A stretch of 64,000 nucleotides of DNA from Bacillota bacterium (GCA_012800795.1 JAAZIQ010000079.1:18158-82157), one strand, 5' to 3'; shown: positions 38,676-48,784, numbered from the stretch's first letter. A program made the numbers and translations. The notes: generated by a model not told the origin, from the sequence alone.

Positions 38676-39848
38676 ATGAAAACAATTAGCATCTTGGGTT
38701 CTACCGGCTCTATAGGTAATCAAGCCTTGGCAGTAGTTTCTGCACATCAAGGAATGTTTCGCATTTATGGCTTAACTGCTAATCGGCAGGTCAAAACTTT
38801 AGCCGAGCAGGCACGCATCTATAAACCGGCTAAAGTGGTAATTGCTGCTCCTGAATTATATCGCGATTTAAAAGCGCTTTGCCGTGATTTGCCGGTGGAA
38901 GTGGCTGCCGGTCCTGATGCTATCTCGGAATTGGCGGCAGATTCTCGTCATGAATTGGTTCTAAACGCCCTTGTAGGCTTTGCCGGCCTTGCTCCTACCC
39001 TGGCTGCACTCAAAAGCGGCAGAACAGTAGCTTTAGCTAATAAAGAATCACTGGTGGCAGGGGGACATCTTGTCATGCCTTTGACAACAAATAAGAAAAA
39101 AGCAAACTTACTGCCTGTAGACAGTGAGCATTCGGCCATATTCCAGTGTTTGCAGGGAGAGCGGGAAGCCGAGGTGGAAAATATTATACTCACCGCTTCC
39201 GGTGGTCCTTTTTGGGGATATAGTGCAGTAGAGCTGCAGAAAGTTACACCGGAAGAAGCTCTCAGACATCCTAATTGGTCAATGGGAGCCAAAATTAGTA
39301 TAGATTCTGCCACAATGATGAATAAGGGTTTAGAAGTGATTGAGGCCCATTGGCTTTTTTCCCTTCCCTATGAAAAAATAAAAGTAATCATTCAGCGCGA
39401 AAGCATTATTCATTCTATGGTTACTTTCCGGGATGGTGCAGTGCTGGCCCAACTGGGAGTGCCGGATATGCAGGTTCCCATTCAATATGCTTTAACTTAT
39501 CCACATCGGAAACCCTGCCGGGCGCCGCGTCTTGACTGGGAAGCAATTGAATCTCTTCATTTTTCGCCTCCCGATATAAAAAACTTTCCCTGCCTTCAGC
39601 TTGCGTATGAGGCAGGAAAAATAGGAGGAAGTTTGCCCTGTGCCATGAATGCAGCCAATGAAGAGGCTGTGCGCCTTTTTTTAAATGGTGACATTGGCTT
39701 TTTAAGTATAGCCCGTATAATTGAAGCTGTAATGAATAAACATAAATTAATCAAACTGCCTGATTTTGCTGCTTTGCAGGAAGTTGATCGGGAGGCTCGG
39801 CACCTGGCGCAAGAATTTGCAAAGAGAGAAGGGATAATAAAATGCTAA
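38676..39848 (+). CDS. dxr: 1-deoxy-D-xylulose 5-phosphate reductoisomerase
   Basis: Second step of the MEP isoprenoid pathway, NADPH-dependent. 390 residues. NADPH loop ILGSTGSIGNQAL; ANKESLVAGG; metal and substrate site PVDSEHSAIFQ; ATMMNKGLEVIEAHWLF. Its stop overlaps the rseP start by 7 bases. Together with ispG in the same run it supplies precursors for uppS. Confidence 0.97.
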   Translation: MKTISILGSTGSIGNQALAVVSAHQGMFRIYGLTANRQVKTLAEQARIYKPAKVVIAAPELYRDLKALCRDLPVEVAAGPDAISELAADSRHELVLNALVGFAGLAPTLAALKSGRTVALANKESLVAGGHLVMPLTTNKKKANLLPVDSEHSAIFQCLQGEREAEVENIILTASGGPFWGYSAVELQKVTPEEALRHPNWSMGAKISIDSATMMNKGLEVIEAHWLFSLPYEKIKVIIQRESIIHSMVTFRDGAVLAQLGVPDMQVPIQYALTYPHRKPCRAPRLDWEAIESLHFSPPDIKNFPCLQLAYEAGKIGGSLPCAMNAANEEAVRLFLNGDIGFLSIARIIEAVMNKHKLIKLPDFAALQEVDREARHLAQEFAKREGIIKC

Positions 39849-40870
39849 CCCTTGTCGTTTCAGTAATTTTTTTTGGTTTGCTAATTTTTTTCCATGAACT
39901 CGGTCATTTTTTAGTGGCAAAAAAAGTTGGGATTGGGGTAATAGAATTTGCTATTGGCTTTGGACCACGTGTTTTTACAAAAGAAGCAGGTGAAACAGTC
40001 TACTCGATAAGGGCATTCCCTTTTGGTGGATTTGTGCGTCTGGTAGGTGAAGATCCTGAAGATGAAACTGCAGAAGAAGAGAGTAGCTTTCAGAAAAAGA
40101 CGGTGTGGCAGCGATTTGCCGTAATTGCAGCGGGACCGCTGATGAATTTTCTGTTGGCAGTAATTTTGTTTTCTCTGATTTACTTTGCTTTTCTGGGTGT
40201 TCCGGTTTATGATTCAACTATTTTAGGCGAGGTGCTGCCAAACGGTGAGGCGGCCAAAGCGGGACTGCAACCCGGAGACAAAATTATTTCCATTGCCGGG
40301 GAAGAAGTAGAGGATTGGCGCGAACTGGTGAAGTTAATTCATAATAATCCTGAACAGCAAATAGAAATTGTTTTTGAGCGCAATCGGGAAGTAAATACTG
40401 TAACAGTGACTCCTGTTCGCGATCTGGAAATCGGAGAAGGACGAATTGGCATTGGTGTGCAAACTCGCAAATATTCTTTTTTCCCTGCTGTAAAGATGGG
40501 TATAGAACAGACTTTTTGGTTCATCCGTTTTATGGCTTATAGCTTGATTCAAATAGTAACCGGCCGCATGGCTCCTGACGTAGTGGGGCCGGTAGGTATT
40601 ATTAGCCTTGTGGGCGAAGTTGTGCATACCGGAATTATGAATTTACTTTCCTTAGCTGCTATTATAAGCCTTAATCTTGGCTTTCTAAATTTGCTGCCCA
40701 TTCCGGCACTGGATGGCAGCAGGCTGCTGTTTCTCGTTATCGAAGGAGTACGGGGGCGTCCTGTTGATCCGCAGAAAGAATCTTTAATTCATTTTATTGG
40801 TTTTACGGTGTTAATTTTGTTAATGGTGATAGTTGCCTATAAAGATTTGATGCGTCTAAAAATTTTTTAG
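39842..40870 (+). CDS. rseP: RIP metalloprotease RseP / RasP
   Basis: Site-2-type intramembrane protease that clips anti-sigma factors and remnant signal peptides. 342 residues. Zinc site FHELGHFLVA (HExxH, about residues 17-24) in the first helix; PDZ domain around 110-190; NLLPIPALDG (second metal motif, LDG) near 285. A likely processor of membrane anti-sigma factors such as the one at 12513 (inference). Overlaps dxr. Confidence 0.96.
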   Translation: MLTLVVSVIFFGLLIFFHELGHFLVAKKVGIGVIEFAIGFGPRVFTKEAGETVYSIRAFPFGGFVRLVGEDPEDETAEEESSFQKKTVWQRFAVIAAGPLMNFLLAVILFSLIYFAFLGVPVYDSTILGEVLPNGEAAKAGLQPGDKIISIAGEEVEDWRELVKLIHNNPEQQIEIVFERNREVNTVTVTPVRDLEIGEGRIGIGVQTRKYSFFPAVKMGIEQTFWFIRFMAYSLIQIVTGRMAPDVVGPVGIISLVGEVVHTGIMNLLSLAAIISLNLGFLNLLPIPALDGSRLLFLVIEGVRGRPVDPQKESLIHFIGFTVLILLMVIVAYKDLMRLKIF

Positions 40871-40885
40871 AGCAGAGGAATTATT

Positions 40886-41962
40886 ATGATAACAAGAGAG
40901 CAAACAAGACCTATTCGGGTTGGCAGTTTGACCATTGGTGGCGGCGCTCCTGTAATTGTGCAGTCTATGACAAACACTGCTACTGCCGATACTGAGGCTA
41001 CTTTACAGCAGATTAACTCTTTGGCAAAAGCAGGCTGTGAATTAGTTCGCGTGGCAGTTCCTGATGAGCGTGCGGCTGCCGCTTTGCCTTATCTGGTTGC
41101 AAAATCACCCCTGCCGCTGGTGGCCGATATTCATTTTAATTACCGTCTGGCACTGAGCGCCATAGATGCCGGTGTTGCTAAAATAAGAATTAATCCGGGC
41201 AATATTGGCGGTAAAGATAGATTGGCGGCAGTGGTGGCGCGGGCTGCAGAGAAAAAAGTAGCCATACGTATTGGCGTCAATGCCGGCTCTTTAGAAAAGG
41301 ACATTTATCATAAATATGGGGGGATTACTGCTGAAGCCTTGGTGGAGTCAGCATTAGGCCATATTAAAATGGTGGAAGAAATGGGCTTTAAGAATTTGAT
41401 TGTTTCTTTAAAAGCCTCCTCGGTACCGCTAACAGTGGCTGCCCACCGTTTATTAGCGCAAAAAGTGAATTATCCCCATCATATTGGGATTACAGAAGCC
41501 GGTTCTCCCTTTAGCGGCACCATCCATTCGGCAGTGGGGATTGGTGCACTACTGCTGGCAGGCCTCGGGGATACAATACGAGTTTCTTTAACGGCTCCTC
41601 CGGAAGAAGAGGTCCGTGTAGCTAAAGAGATTCTTACGGCTGCAGGAATTCGACGATTTGGGCCGCGTGTTATTTCCTGTCCCACATGTGGACGTACGCA
41701 GATAAAATTGCAGGAATTGGCACAAGAAATAGAAGAGCGTGTAAAAGATCTTTCAGAACCGCTGACCATCGCTGTTATGGGTTGTGCCGTTAACGGTCCG
41801 GGGGAGGCTAGAGAAGCTGACTTGGGGGTGGCAGGCGGTAAAAATGAAGGATTAATTTTCCGCCGTGGCAAAGTCCTGAAGAAAGTAAGTCAAAATAAAA
41901 TCGTAGACGAGCTGATGTTGGTATTAGATGAAATGCTGCAGGAAAAAGCAAAAAAACACTAA
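40886..41962 (+). CDS. ispG: 4-hydroxy-3-methylbut-2-en-1-yl diphosphate synthase
   Basis: Iron-sulphur enzyme of the MEP pathway, 358 residues. Cluster ligands in ISCPTCGRTQ and GCAVNGPGEA (three Cys and Glu). VQSMTNTATADT at the N-terminus is the family signature. ATG after GCAGAGGAA. In Bacillus proS and polC occupy the site between rasP and the rimP operon; here ispG stands alone. Confidence 0.97.
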   Translation: MITREQTRPIRVGSLTIGGGAPVIVQSMTNTATADTEATLQQINSLAKAGCELVRVAVPDERAAAALPYLVAKSPLPLVADIHFNYRLALSAIDAGVAKIRINPGNIGGKDRLAAVVARAAEKKVAIRIGVNAGSLEKDIYHKYGGITAEALVESALGHIKMVEEMGFKNLIVSLKASSVPLTVAAHRLLAQKVNYPHHIGITEAGSPFSGTIHSAVGIGALLLAGLGDTIRVSLTAPPEEEVRVAKEILTAAGIRRFGPRVISCPTCGRTQIKLQELAQEIEERVKDLSEPLTIAVMGCAVNGPGEAREADLGVAGGKNEGLIFRRGKVLKKVSQNKIVDELMLVLDEMLQEKAKKH

Positions 41963-41985
41963 ATGACATCATTTTTCTGCCAGGC

Positions 41986-42014
41986 TTGCGGTTTCTTTCC
42001 AGATGTGATAAAAT
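41986..42014 (+). promoter_or_regulatory. predicted sigma-A promoter for the rimP-nusA-infB operon
   Basis: TTGCGG at 41986-41991, 17 bases, TAAAAT at 42009-42014 with extended TGA. It gives a leader of about 125 bases. Confidence 0.65.
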
Positions 42015-42044
42015 GGTTGCGAATACAACTGTAGCGTTTCAAGG

Positions 42045-42072
42045 AGAGTGGGTTCGCCCACTCTTACCTTTT
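42045..42072 (+). terminator. leader hairpin / attenuator before rimP
   Basis: AGAGTGGG / CCCACTCT, 8 bp closed by a TTCG tetraloop, followed by TACCTTTT. It lies within the leader and not after a gene, so attenuation of the nusA operon is the natural reading. Confidence 0.55.
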
Positions 42073-42144
42073 GTTGATAGACCTTTTCCCGGATTGGTAA
42101 TAATATTGTTAAAAGTAGAATGACTGCATCACAGGAGGCTGAAG

Positions 42145-42603
42145 ATGTCAAAAATAGTAGAAAAACTATTTCCCATAGCTGAACCTTTTGCCCAATCTTT
42201 GGGACTGGAATTGGTAGATATTGAATTTGTGAAAGAAGGCGGTCAGTTAGTCCTTCGTTTTTTAATTGATAAAGAAGGCGGTGTAACACTGGATGATTGT
42301 GAGGCTTTTAGCCGTTTGCTGGATCCTGAATTAGATAGGCTTGACCCTATCGACTCCAGCTACCTGCTGCAGGTATCATCACCTGGCATAGAACGCCCCC
42401 TAAAAAAAGAGTCTGATTACGAGCGTTTTCGCGGTAAACTTGTAAAAGTAAAATTATATAAAGCTTTGGAGGGACAGAAATCTTATAAGGGTATCCTGCA
42501 TGGTTTGGATGACAAGCGGCAAGTTCTGTTGGAGACTAAAAAACAAGAAATTATTCAGATTCCGCTGGAGCTCGTGGCCAAAGCTCATCTGGCAATGGAT
42601 TAA
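42145..42603 (+). CDS. rimP: ribosome maturation factor RimP
   Basis: 30S assembly factor, 152 residues. N-terminal alpha/beta domain with ELVDIEFVKEGG and LRFLIDKEGGVTLDDCEAFSR; C-terminal SH3-like domain from about residue 88. SSPGIERPL is the linker signature. ATG after AGGAGG. First gene of the classical nusA operon. Confidence 0.97.
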   Translation: MSKIVEKLFPIAEPFAQSLGLELVDIEFVKEGGQLVLRFLIDKEGGVTLDDCEAFSRLLDPELDRLDPIDSSYLLQVSSPGIERPLKKESDYERFRGKLVKVKLYKALEGQKSYKGILHGLDDKRQVLLETKKQEIIQIPLELVAKAHLAMD

Positions 42604-42632
42604 AGTGAGGCAGAAAGGAGGAAATATTTTTT

Positions 42633-43730
42633 ATGAATGTAGAGTTTTTATCTGCCTTAGCTGACATTGAACGGGAGAGGGGTATTAGCAAAGAAATTCT
42701 TTTTGAGGCTATTGAAGCTGCACTTGTCTCAGCATATAAGCGCAATTTTAATGCGCCAGGGAATGTAAGAGTTCAGCTGGACAGGGAAACTGGAAATATT
42801 AAAGTTTATGCACGTTTAAATGTGGTGGAAAGTGTTTCTCAGCCACAACTGGAGATTTCTCTGGCTGAAGCTCAAGCCATTGATCCTGAATACCAAGTTG
42901 GTGATATTGTAGAAAAGGAAATTACTCCAAAAAATTTTGGCCGTATTGCAGCGCAAACGGCAAAGCAGGTTGTTATACAAAGAATTCGTGAAGCTGAACG
43001 GGAGCTCGTTTTTGATGAATATATAGACCGCGAAGATGATATTATTACAGGCATTGTGCAGCGAACTGATCAAAAAAATGTCATTGTAGATTTAGGAAAA
43101 ACAGAGGCAATTTTGTTACCGTCAGAGCAAATGCCTCAGGATGAGTATAAACCCAATGAGAGAATTAAAGCTTATATTACCGAAGTAAAACGAACCACCA
43201 AGGGACCGCAAATTTTAATCTCCAGAACTCACCCAGGACTGTTGAAAAGACTATTTGAATTGGAGGTCCCGGAGATATATGATGGTACTGTAGAGATAAA
43301 GTCTGTTGCCCGAGAGGCAGGCTTTCGTTCTAAATTGGCGGTTTATTCCAAAAACCCCGATGTAGATCCGGTTGGTGCTTGTGTTGGTCCAAAAGGAGCA
43401 CGAGTGCAGGCTATAGTAAATGAATTGCGCGGTGAAAAAATTGATATTGTTAAGTGGGATGAAGATGCAGCTGTTTTTGTAGCCAATGCTTTATCTCCGG
43501 CTAAAGTGTTGGCCGTTAATTTAGATGAGGAGAAAAAAATTGCCAATGTAATAGTTCCTGACTATCAATTGTCTCTGGCCATTGGCAAAGAGGGCCAAAA
43601 CGCTCGGCTGGCAGCTAAACTAACTGGCTGGAAAATTGATATAACAAGCGAAAGTCAAATAGGCGCAGTTTCTGCTCAACAAGAGGAGGAAGGCGCAGGT
43701 GAGGAAAATGGGGAAAATGAAACGACGTAA
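42633..43730 (+). CDS. nusA: transcription termination/antitermination protein NusA
   Basis: 365 residues, the short form without the C-terminal acidic repeats of Proteobacteria. N-terminal RNA-polymerase-binding domain (to about 125), S1 domain (about 132-200), then KH domains with GACVGPKGARVQ and AIGKEGQNARLAAKLTGWKI. Acidic tail rich in Glu. Overlaps the next gene by 32 bases. Confidence 0.98.
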   Translation: MNVEFLSALADIERERGISKEILFEAIEAALVSAYKRNFNAPGNVRVQLDRETGNIKVYARLNVVESVSQPQLEISLAEAQAIDPEYQVGDIVEKEITPKNFGRIAAQTAKQVVIQRIREAERELVFDEYIDREDDIITGIVQRTDQKNVIVDLGKTEAILLPSEQMPQDEYKPNERIKAYITEVKRTTKGPQILISRTHPGLLKRLFELEVPEIYDGTVEIKSVAREAGFRSKLAVYSKNPDVDPVGACVGPKGARVQAIVNELRGEKIDIVKWDEDAAVFVANALSPAKVLAVNLDEEKKIANVIVPDYQLSLAIGKEGQNARLAAKLTGWKIDITSESQIGAVSAQQEEEGAGEENGENETT

Positions 43731-43998
43731 AGTACCGCTTCGGACCTGTATTGGTTGTCAGGAACAAAAAAATAAAAAAGAATTAATTCGCCTTGTTCGA
43801 ACACCAGCAGGTATAGTAGAAATTGATCCTACTGGTAAAAAAGCAGGCCGTGGAGCTTATATCTGCAATAAAAGAAGCTGTTTAGAAAAAGCCGTCAAAG
43901 CAAAAAGAATTGAAAAAAGTTTAAGACATGAAGTTTCTCCGCTAGTTGTGCAAGAATTAATGGATCAACTGCCGGAGGATGAAATCGGTGAAGAATAA
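43699..43998 (+). CDS. rnpM: YlxR family RNA-binding protein (RNase P modulator)
   Basis: 99 residues with PLRTCIGCQEQKNKKEL and GRGAYICNKRSCLEKA, the YlxR (DUF448) signature. Bacillus YlxR has been reported to bind and modulate RNase P RNA (hence RnpM). GTG start lies 8 bases after GAGGAGGA and inside nusA; a downstream in-frame ATG at 43708 is possible. Overlaps ylxQ. Confidence 0.93.
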   Translation: MRKMGKMKRRKVPLRTCIGCQEQKNKKELIRLVRTPAGIVEIDPTGKKAGRGAYICNKRSCLEKAVKAKRIEKSLRHEVSPLVVQELMDQLPEDEIGEE

Positions 43999-44290
43999 AG
44001 TGCTTTCTTTGCTGGGAATGGCCCACCGTGCCGGGCAAATAGAGTTCGCAGAAGATGCTAATTTAGCCGCTATCAAAAAAAATCGTGCTAAACTACTTTT
44101 ATTAGCCAGTGATGCCGGCAGTGCTGTGGCAAAAAAGTATTTTGACAAATGTAAAACATATGGTATTCCGATCCAACAAATTTTTACTAAGGAAGAATTG
44201 GGGAGAGCCATAGGAAAATCGCCACGTACTGCCATTTGTGTGCTTGATGATGGTTTTGCAATGCGTTTTACACAATTATTAGCAAAGTGA
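43988..44290 (+). CDS. rplGA: L7Ae-family ribosomal protein YlxQ
   Basis: 100 residues of the L7Ae/L30e/S12e RNA-binding fold (kink-turn binder). LLGMAHRAGQI and AKLLLLASDAGS are typical. The in-frame ATG at 43979 overlaps the GGAGG, so the GTG at 43988 (spacing 9) is preferred. Overlaps the YlxR stop by 11 bases; infB follows. Confidence 0.92.
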   Translation: MKNKVLSLLGMAHRAGQIEFAEDANLAAIKKNRAKLLLLASDAGSAVAKKYFDKCKTYGIPIQQIFTKEELGRAIGKSPRTAICVLDDGFAMRFTQLLAK

Positions 44291-44315
44291 CCATTTATTA
44301 AGGAGGCCAACTATA

Positions 44316-44327
44316 ATGGAGGTGTGA
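44316..44327 (+). other. three-codon upstream ORF (Met-Glu-Val-stop) before infB
   Basis: AAGGAGG at 44300-44306 is ideally spaced for the ATG at 44316. The mini-ORF ATG GAG GTG TGA contains GGAGGTG, which is the Shine-Dalgarno for infB 5 to 8 bases further on. Its translation would cover the infB ribosome site. Confidence 0.4.
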
Positions 44328-44331
44328 ATTA

Positions 44332-46545
44332 ATGTCAAAATTAAGGGTGTACCAATTGGCAAAAGAGTTAGAGGTGCCAAGTAGACGGATTATAGATTTA
44401 CTGAAAGATATTGGTTGTGAAGTTAAAAACCATATGAGCGTTGTGGATAAGGAAGCTGCTCAACGTATTCGTTATCAATTAACGGGCAAAGGGGAGCTGC
44501 CTGATTCAGACGCAGAAAAAGCAAAACCGGAAAATGATGCCAGAAAAAAAACTTCTGAAAAAGAAAAAACTGCAGCGGTCAGAAAAAAACAGGCCGCTAC
44601 AAAGGACAGTCTAAAGAGATCGCCAAAGAAGAAAGATAAGGATAATTTAAAGAAAGAAAAAGACGGTAAGAAGGCGTCAGCTGCCGGTGAACACAAAAGC
44701 AACAAGAAAACAAAAACAAGCCGAAAAAAGCGTCTAAATAAAAAGGAAAGAAAAGCTCGTCGGGAAGCGTTGCTGCAGCAGCAGCAAGAACGGCTGGAAA
44801 ACACCATCTTTCTTGGCGGACGTGTTACAGTTGGCGAATTGGCAAATAAAATGGAAGTAAGCGCCAATGAAATTATCGCCAAATTAATAGATTTAGGTAT
44901 TATGGCTGCCATTAACCAGGCGATTGATCTTGATATTGCTAAAATGTTGGCAGAAGAATATGGCTTTAATGTGGAAATCGAGAAGGATGAGCTGGAAGAA
45001 GAATTGGTAGAAGCTGTCGAAGACCGTGAAGAAGACCTACGGCCGCGTTCGCCAGTTGTAACGGTGCTGGGGCATGTGGACCACGGGAAAACATCATTAT
45101 TAGATGCAATTCGCAAAGCCAATGTTACTGCCCAAGAAGCGGGTGGAATAACACAGCATATTGGAGCTTATCAGGCAAGCTATCAAGGGAAAAAAATCGT
45201 CTTTCTTGACACTCCCGGCCATGAAGCTTTTACAGCAATGCGGGCCCGCGGCGCACAAGTGACAGATATAGCTGTGATTGTTGTTGCTGCTGATGACGGT
45301 GTTATGCCGCAAACAGTGGAAGCCATCAATCACGTTAAAGCGGCTAATGTGCCGATTATTATTGCTATAAATAAAATTGACAGGCCGAATGCCAACCCTG
45401 ATCGGGTTAGACAGCAGCTTACTGAATATGGTCTGGTACCTGAGGAATGGGGTGGCGACACAATTATGGTAGAAGTTTCCGCTCTAAAGAAAATAGGGAT
45501 AGATAATCTAATGGAAATGATCCTGCTTTTGGCAGAAATGTCCGAATTAAAAGCCAATCCCAATAAACCTGCACTGGGTACAGTTATTGAGGCAAAATTG
45601 GATAAAGGAAGAGGTGCAGTGGCCACCGTTTTGATACAGGAGGGTACACTGCAGGTTGGTGATTCTGTAATATGCGGAACTGTTTATGGTAAAGTAAGGG
45701 CAATGGTGGATGATAAAGGTAAAAGGATTAAAAAGGCAGGTCCGGCAACACCGGTGGAAATTTTAGGGCTGTCAGATGTGCCGGAGGCAGGCGACGATTT
45801 TCAAGCCGTTACAGATGATAAAATGGCTCGTCAAATAGCAGAGAAAAGAGCAGAAAAGCGGCGTGAACTTGAATTAAGCAAATCCCCTAAAGTGTCTCTT
45901 GATGATTTGTTTAGTCAAATTCAACAGGGAGAAGTAAAAGAGTTAAATATTATAATTAAAGCGGATGTGCATGGGTCTGTCCAGGCACTAAGGGAATCAT
46001 TGCTAAAACTATCCACAGACGAAGTGCGAGTACATGTTATCCATGAAGGCGTCGGCGGCATAGCTGAGTCTGACGTTATGCTTGCGTCTGCTTCAAATGC
46101 CATAATTATTGGTTTCAATGTGCGCCCGGATGCCAATGCCCGAAAAGTGGCAGAAAGGGAAAATATCGAAATACGACTTTATCGCGTAATTTATGAGGCA
46201 TTGGAAGATGTGGAGAAGGCGATGAAAGGTATGCTGGCTCCACAATTTAAGGAAGTTGTTTTGGGTCAAGCCGAAGTGCGGCAATTATTTAAAGTCTCGC
46301 GTCTTGGCACAATTGCCGGTTCCTATGTTTTAGAAGGTAAAATTGCTCGCAACGCAGAAGTGCGTGTAATTCGTGACGGAGTAGTTATTCATGAAGGGAA
46401 AATCAATACTCTAAGACGCTTTAAGGATGATGTACGTGAAGTGTTGGCCGGTTACGAATGCGGTATTTTATTAGAGAAGTTTCATGATTTTAAGGAAGGC
46501 GATATTATTGAAGCCTTTGTAATGCAGCAAATGCAGCCAGCATAA
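44332..46545 (+). CDS. infB: translation initiation factor IF-2
   Basis: GTPase that brings fMet-tRNA to the 30S subunit. 737 residues. N-terminal IF2_N module ([21 protein letters not shown]), a highly charged Lys/Glu linker (about 60-150), a second IF2_N-like module (about 155-210), then the G domain with [17 protein letters not shown] and NKID, and beta-barrel plus C-terminal fMet-tRNA-binding domains. Preceded by the mini-ORF described separately. No ylxP lies between infB and rbfA, unlike Bacillus. Confidence 0.98.
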   Translation: MSKLRVYQLAKELEVPSRRIIDLLKDIGCEVKNHMSVVDKEAAQRIRYQLTGKGELPDSDAEKAKPENDARKKTSEKEKTAAVRKKQAATKDSLKRSPKKKDKDNLKKEKDGKKASAAGEHKSNKKTKTSRKKRLNKKERKARREALLQQQQERLENTIFLGGRVTVGELANKMEVSANEIIAKLIDLGIMAAINQAIDLDIAKMLAEEYGFNVEIEKDELEEELVEAVEDREEDLRPRSPVVTVLGHVDHGKTSLLDAIRKANVTAQEAGGITQHIGAYQASYQGKKIVFLDTPGHEAFTAMRARGAQVTDIAVIVVAADDGVMPQTVEAINHVKAANVPIIIAINKIDRPNANPDRVRQQLTEYGLVPEEWGGDTIMVEVSALKKIGIDNLMEMILLLAEMSELKANPNKPALGTVIEAKLDKGRGAVATVLIQEGTLQVGDSVICGTVYGKVRAMVDDKGKRIKKAGPATPVEILGLSDVPEAGDDFQAVTDDKMARQIAEKRAEKRRELELSKSPKVSLDDLFSQIQQGEVKELNIIIKADVHGSVQALRESLLKLSTDEVRVHVIHEGVGGIAESDVMLASASNAIIIGFNVRPDANARKVAERENIEIRLYRVIYEALEDVEKAMKGMLAPQFKEVVLGQAEVRQLFKVSRLGTIAGSYVLEGKIARNAEVRVIRDGVVIHEGKINTLRRFKDDVREVLAGYECGILLEKFHDFKEGDIIEAFVMQQMQPA

Positions 46546-46585
46546 ATGACAAATTAAAAGCCTCACCTTCTAGGAGGGATGCCTG

Positions 46586-46948
46586 ATGACGGAACAACGT
46601 GCATATCGGGTCGCAGAAGAAATTAAGCGGGAAGTTAGTGATATTATTCGCTATGACCTTAAGGATCCACGTGTGACAGGTCCGATGATAAGCGTAACTG
46701 GTGTAGATCTCACACGAGATTTAAGTCACGCTAAAGTCTTTGTCAGTATCTACGGCAGTGACGAAGAACAACAAACAACGATGACGGCTTTAAATAATGC
46801 TGCAGGTTTTATTCGATCAGAAATCGGGAAGCGTATTCGCCTGCGCCATACGCCGGAAATAGTATTTCAGCTAGATCATTCCATCTCATATGGAGCGCAT
46901 ATTAATGATGTGCTACGTAAAATAGAGGGGAAAGATAGTCGTGAATAG
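46586..46948 (+). CDS. rbfA: ribosome-binding factor A
   Basis: Cold-shock-linked 30S maturation factor with a KH-like fold, 120 residues. Family features: RVAEEIKREVSDIIRYDLKDPRV and SHAKVFVSI. ATG after GGAGGG. Its stop overlaps the nrnA start by 8 bases. Confidence 0.96.
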   Translation: MTEQRAYRVAEEIKREVSDIIRYDLKDPRVTGPMISVTGVDLTRDLSHAKVFVSIYGSDEEQQTTMTALNNAAGFIRSEIGKRIRLRHTPEIVFQLDHSISYGAHINDVLRKIEGKDSRE

Positions 46949-47900
46949 CCTACAGGAGATAGCTGAATTTCTGCAAACCTGTCATTCGGTATTGGTTACT
47001 GCTCATCTTTCCCCCGACGGTGATTCTATTGGCTCCACCATTGCAATGGGATTGGCGCTGGAAAGGCTTGGCTGTAAAGTTACCATGTTTTCTATCGATG
47101 GTGTACCGGAGCGCTTCCGCTTTCTGTCGGGCTCGGAGAAAATAGTAGAGCATACCTTACCGGAAACTGTATATGACTGTGTTCTGGTTTTGGATTGTGC
47201 CGATCATTTTCGCCTCTTACCTATTTGGGAACAAATAAAAGATAACCGCATAATCAATATTGATCACCATTCTACCAATGAATTATTTGGAGATCTGAAT
47301 TATGTTGATCATAAAGCTGCTGCAACAGGTGAATTGGCGTTTGCACTGCTGGAGGAACTAAAAGTTCCTTTGGATTTTACAATTGCAGAATCATTGTATG
47401 TTGCCATTAGTAGCGATACAGGTTCTTTTAAATTTGAAAACACCACAACGCAAACCCATATCATAGCCAGTAAATTACTGGCGGCCGGTGTAAATCCCGG
47501 TTTAATCACTCCAAAGTTATTTGATCTGCGTTCAACCGCTGCCTTAATGTTGCTAAAAAAAGCACTCTGTTCTCTAAAAATATCTGCAGATGGAAAAATG
47601 GCCTGGATGGTGCTCACACAAGCAGATATGCAGGAGACGGCAGCTAAGGAAGAAGATTTAGACGGCCTAATTAATTATGCCAAAAACATAGAAGGCGTAG
47701 AAGTAGGAATTCTGTTCCGCGAACAGAAAGATGGAACAATTAGAATTGGATTTCGTTCCCAGAATATAGATGTGTCTAAAATTGCCTCTAAATTTGGCGG
47801 CGGCGGACATTTAAGAGCCTCCGGCTGCTCTTTATCCAGTAGTTTAGAGGAAGCAACAGAGATTATCTTGACAGCTGTAAGAGAGGAAATTTCGGGATGA
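46941..47900 (+). CDS. nrnA: DHH-family bifunctional oligoribonuclease / pAp phosphatase
   Basis: Degrades nanoRNA to mononucleotides and dephosphorylates 3'-phosphoadenosine 5'-phosphate. 319 residues. Metal motifs AHLSPDGDSIGS, VLDCAD, and IDHHSTN (the DHH box); DHHA1 substrate domain GGGGHLRASGC near the end. GTG start overlapping rbfA; its stop overlaps truB (ATGA). Confidence 0.95.
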   Translation: MNSLQEIAEFLQTCHSVLVTAHLSPDGDSIGSTIAMGLALERLGCKVTMFSIDGVPERFRFLSGSEKIVEHTLPETVYDCVLVLDCADHFRLLPIWEQIKDNRIINIDHHSTNELFGDLNYVDHKAAATGELAFALLEELKVPLDFTIAESLYVAISSDTGSFKFENTTTQTHIIASKLLAAGVNPGLITPKLFDLRSTAALMLLKKALCSLKISADGKMAWMVLTQADMQETAAKEEDLDGLINYAKNIEGVEVGILFREQKDGTIRIGFRSQNIDVSKIASKFGGGGHLRASGCSLSSSLEEATEIILTAVREEISG

Positions 47901-48772
47901 AAGGTATTCTAAACCTTCTTAAACCTCCTGGCATGACTTCACATGATGCGGTATCAGAGATTCGCCGCTTAACTGGAATTCGCAAAATCGGGCATACAGG
48001 TACACTAGATCCCGGAGCTGCCGGTGTGCTTCCTTTATGTATTGGACAAGCTACCCGTGTAGCAGAATATGTGCAAAATATGGACAAAACCTATAGGGCA
48101 GAATTGAAGCTGGGGACGGCAACAGATACAGAGGATGCAGCGGGAAATATTATTGAGGAAAAGCCCGTCCCTAGAATTAGTTTTGCAGATGTGGAAAAGC
48201 TGCTGGCAGGCTTTGTGGGCAAAAGACTGCAGACTCCTCCCATGTATTCGGCAGTGCGCATTAAAGGGAAAAGGCTGTATGAAATTGCCCGACAGGGAAG
48301 GGTAGTTGAACGCCGGCCGCGTCTTGTGCAGTTTTACAAACTGCGGCTGTTACAGCTACAAGAAAATAAAATACTGTTTGATGTAACTTGTTCCCGTGGT
48401 ACTTATATCCGAAGCTTATGCCGGGATATTGCTGAGGCTTTAGGAACAGTTGGTCATATGTCTTTCCTGCTGAGGGTAAGCGTAGGTCCTTTTACTATTG
48501 CCAATTCTCTGACATTGGAAGAATGTAAATTACTGCAGGCAGAATCCAAATTGGCTGAAGCTTTATTGCCATTAGACTCAGCCCTTGTTTTGCTGCCGTA
48601 CATCAATATTTCAGTAATGGAAGCCCAGCAATTAAAACAAGGGAGATGGATAAAACGGGCAAATTTACCTCCTGAAGGTACTCTGGTAAGGGTTTATGAC
48701 CCTGCACGACAGCTTGTGGCTATTGCTCAAATTAAAAAAAACAGTGTGCGGCCACAAAAAGTTTTTACATAG
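47897..48772 (+). CDS. truB: tRNA pseudouridine(55) synthase
   Basis: Makes pseudouridine 55 in the tRNA T-loop. 291 residues; catalytic Asp38 in HTGTLDPGAAGVLP; KTYRAELKLGTATDTED; SRGTYIRSLCRDIAEAL. A C-terminal PUA-like portion lies at about 225-285. It overlaps nrnA by 4 bases. Confidence 0.97.
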   Translation: MKGILNLLKPPGMTSHDAVSEIRRLTGIRKIGHTGTLDPGAAGVLPLCIGQATRVAEYVQNMDKTYRAELKLGTATDTEDAAGNIIEEKPVPRISFADVEKLLAGFVGKRLQTPPMYSAVRIKGKRLYEIARQGRVVERRPRLVQFYKLRLLQLQENKILFDVTCSRGTYIRSLCRDIAEALGTVGHMSFLLRVSVGPFTIANSLTLEECKLLQAESKLAEALLPLDSALVLLPYINISVMEAQQLKQGRWIKRANLPPEGTLVRVYDPARQLVAIAQIKKNSVRPQKVFT

Positions 48773-48784
48773 TGGGTGAAGACT

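Noticed and set aside
44475..45122. 215-codon open frame on the - strand within infB
   Set aside because: Low-complexity Ser/Phe-rich shadow of the Lys/Glu-rich IF-2 linker; no ribosome site or family.
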